From NCBI GenBank assembly GCA_964520975.1, contig CAZFPA010000088.1:1-6878 (forward strand): a DNA stretch of 6,878 nt, read 5' to 3'. The position numbers and the translations under genes were made by a program. This DNA comes from CAZFPA01 sp964520975 (lineage in GTDB: Bacteria > Bacillota > Negativicutes > Selenomonadales > Selenomonadaceae). This document shows positions 5,918-6,878 of the stretch, one piece after another (position 1 is the stretch's first letter; each line of letters opens with the position of its first letter). The notes beneath the pieces are model-generated. The model had not been told where the DNA came from. It did not search any database and saw nothing but the letters and a program-made list of their open reading frames with translations.

Positions 5918-6878
5918 ATGCAGCGTCGTCTGCCTTATATAGGTGTCCTTTGCTGTCTGCCGCTATTGGTACAGCCGCAGCTGGTACAGGCCGGCTCGGC
6001 TGTGACAGTTCCGGTGGCTGCCCGCGATACTGCGGCGCAGGCCAAAGCGGATGCCCAGGACGTATTGGATAAAGAAGAAGAGAAGCGTTATCGGGAGAAT
6101 GCGGCGCTTGAGGCAAAGCGCGCCGCTGAAGAAGCGGCAACGGCAGCCCGGCAGGCAGAGCAGACCGAGGAAAAGCTCAAGGCAAACCGGGTCCAGGCCG
6201 AGCAGGCAGAAAAGGCTTCGCAGGAGGCGGCTGCCAGCGCGCAGCAGGCGGCGCAGCAGGCTGCTGATCAACAGGCGGCAGCGGATGCCGCCAATGCTGA
6301 GGCTGAGGCGGCCGCCGGCCAGGCTGAGGCTATAGAGGCTGAACTGACCGAACAGGATGCAGCACGGGAAGAGGCTATTGCGCAGCATGAGGCGGCCGCG
6401 GATGCAGCGGACACCTCTTTGCCGGCAGCCAGTACGGCTTCCTATGATAGCTCGGATGATAGTGATGAATTGCTGGCCCGGGAAAATGAGTATCGGCGTC
6501 TGGAGGCTGCCTATGAGGCTGAGCAGCAGGTGCGGCAACGGGCCGCTGTTGCTGATAACTGGAGTGCGCCAGCCGGCGCTGACTGGTCACAGGCGAGTTC
6601 AGCTTATGCCTATGCCAATGAGCTGGCAGAAAATGCTGCGGCTATAACAAGTGATGCAGATGCGGCGAACGAAGCTGCCGATCAGGCGGCCGATGCAGCA
6701 GAGCGGGCTGCAGAAGCGGCGGCTGATGCGAAGCAGGCGGTGGCGGACGGAGAGCTTGAGTGGAAGGATGCACAGACCTATGAGCAACAGGCCGGAGTGT
6801 ATGCTGTACAGGCAAAAACCGAGCTGGAAAAGCTCATTTATGCACAGGAACATCCAAAACCGGTATGGAATCTTTCTA
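5918..6878 (+). CDS. Secreted alanine-rich coiled-coil protein, function unknown, 3' partial
   Basis: The frame is open from ATG 5918 to the window end (320 full codons plus one base, no stop), so the C-terminus is missing. AGGGAG at 5905-5910 lies 7 nt before the ATG, and the gene begins 21 nt after the BcsB-like gene, implying co-transcription. Residues 1-25 look like a signal peptide (MQRR, a hydrophobic core, LVQA-G); there is no lipobox. Residues about 38-165 contain no proline, are about 38% alanine by hand count, and are otherwise mostly E, Q, K, D and R, so a long helix or coiled coil is expected. A Ser/Asp-rich break (about 166-183, with YDSSDDSD) is followed by a shorter helix (about 184-210), a break with NWSAPAGADW (214-223) and another Ala-rich helix (about 226-311). 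The visible part ends in PKPVWNLS, which may begin a different domain. I do not recognise the family. A periplasmic stalk or outer-membrane export partner is possible by context; low-complexity helix alone gives no function. Confidence 0.85.
   Translation, partial: MQRRLPYIGVLCCLPLLVQPQLVQAGSAVTVPVAARDTAAQAKADAQDVLDKEEEKRYRENAALEAKRAAEEAATAARQAEQTEEKLKANRVQAEQAEKASQEAAASAQQAAQQAADQQAAADAANAEAEAAAGQAEAIEAELTEQDAAREEAIAQHEAAADAADTSLPAASTASYDSSDDSDELLARENEYRRLEAAYEAEQQVRQRAAVADNWSAPAGADWSQASSAYAYANELAENAAAITSDADAANEAADQAADAAERAAEAAADAKQAVADGELEWKDAQTYEQQAGVYAVQAKTELEKLIYAQEHPKPVWNLS

Noticed and set aside
5963..6538. Long open frame on the minus strand opposite the coiled-coil gene
   Set aside because: It is the antisense of Ala/Glu/Gln codons, giving Leu/Arg/Cys-rich sequence; the + strand has a ribosome binding site, signal peptide and continuous frame.
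5818..6805. GGCCGGAGTGTATGC occurring near 5818 and again near 6790
   Set aside because: Both copies encode Ala-Gly-Val-Tyr-Ala in unrelated settings (a membrane helix and a coiled coil), and the flanks differ; 15 shared bases are not evidence of a mobile or recombining repeat.

Overview
The window is one tightly packed run of five genes, all on the + strand. No gap between genes exceeds 21 nt, and there is no terminator or promoter between them, so it reads as the middle of an operon. In order: (1) a membrane protein with a degenerate GGDEF domain, cut by the left edge; (2) a membrane-anchored DUF2334 polysaccharide-deacetylase-like protein; (3) a processive family 2 glycosyltransferase of the cellulose/poly-GlcNAc synthase type; (4) a BcsB-like protein on the outer face of the inner membrane; (5) a secreted, very alanine-rich coiled-coil protein, cut by the right edge.

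The first four genes match, in kind and in order, ydaK-ydaL-ydaM-ydaN of Bacillus subtilis, and the set resembles the Pss exopolysaccharide locus of Listeria. In those systems a degenerate GGDEF membrane protein acts as a c-di-GMP receptor for a synthase that lacks its own PilZ domain. The same split is visible here. The GGDEF signature has become DGNML and the catalytic metal ligands are gone, but an RxxD motif remains exactly five residues upstream, the usual place of the c-di-GMP inhibitory (I) site. The likely job of the operon is c-di-GMP-controlled synthesis, extrusion and deacetylation of an unidentified exopolysaccharide. The polymer cannot be identified from the sequence.

The fifth gene is the least expected part, because the classical yda and pss sets have nothing like it as far as I recall. 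It starts 21 nt after the BcsB-like gene with a good ribosome binding site, has a signal peptide, and then runs for about 270 residues as mostly proline-free, Ala/Glu/Gln-rich helix to the window edge. A periplasm-spanning stalk, possibly leading to an outer-membrane domain beyond the window, would make sense if this is a diderm Firmicute (Negativicutes, for example Selenomonas relatives). That host assignment is an inference from a Firmicutes-type operon, moderate-to-high GC, strong AGGAGG-type ribosome binding sites and the fifth gene. There is no rRNA or other marker to prove it.

No RNA genes, mobile elements, CRISPR arrays or terminators were found, and no stretch above 300 bases lacks a gene.
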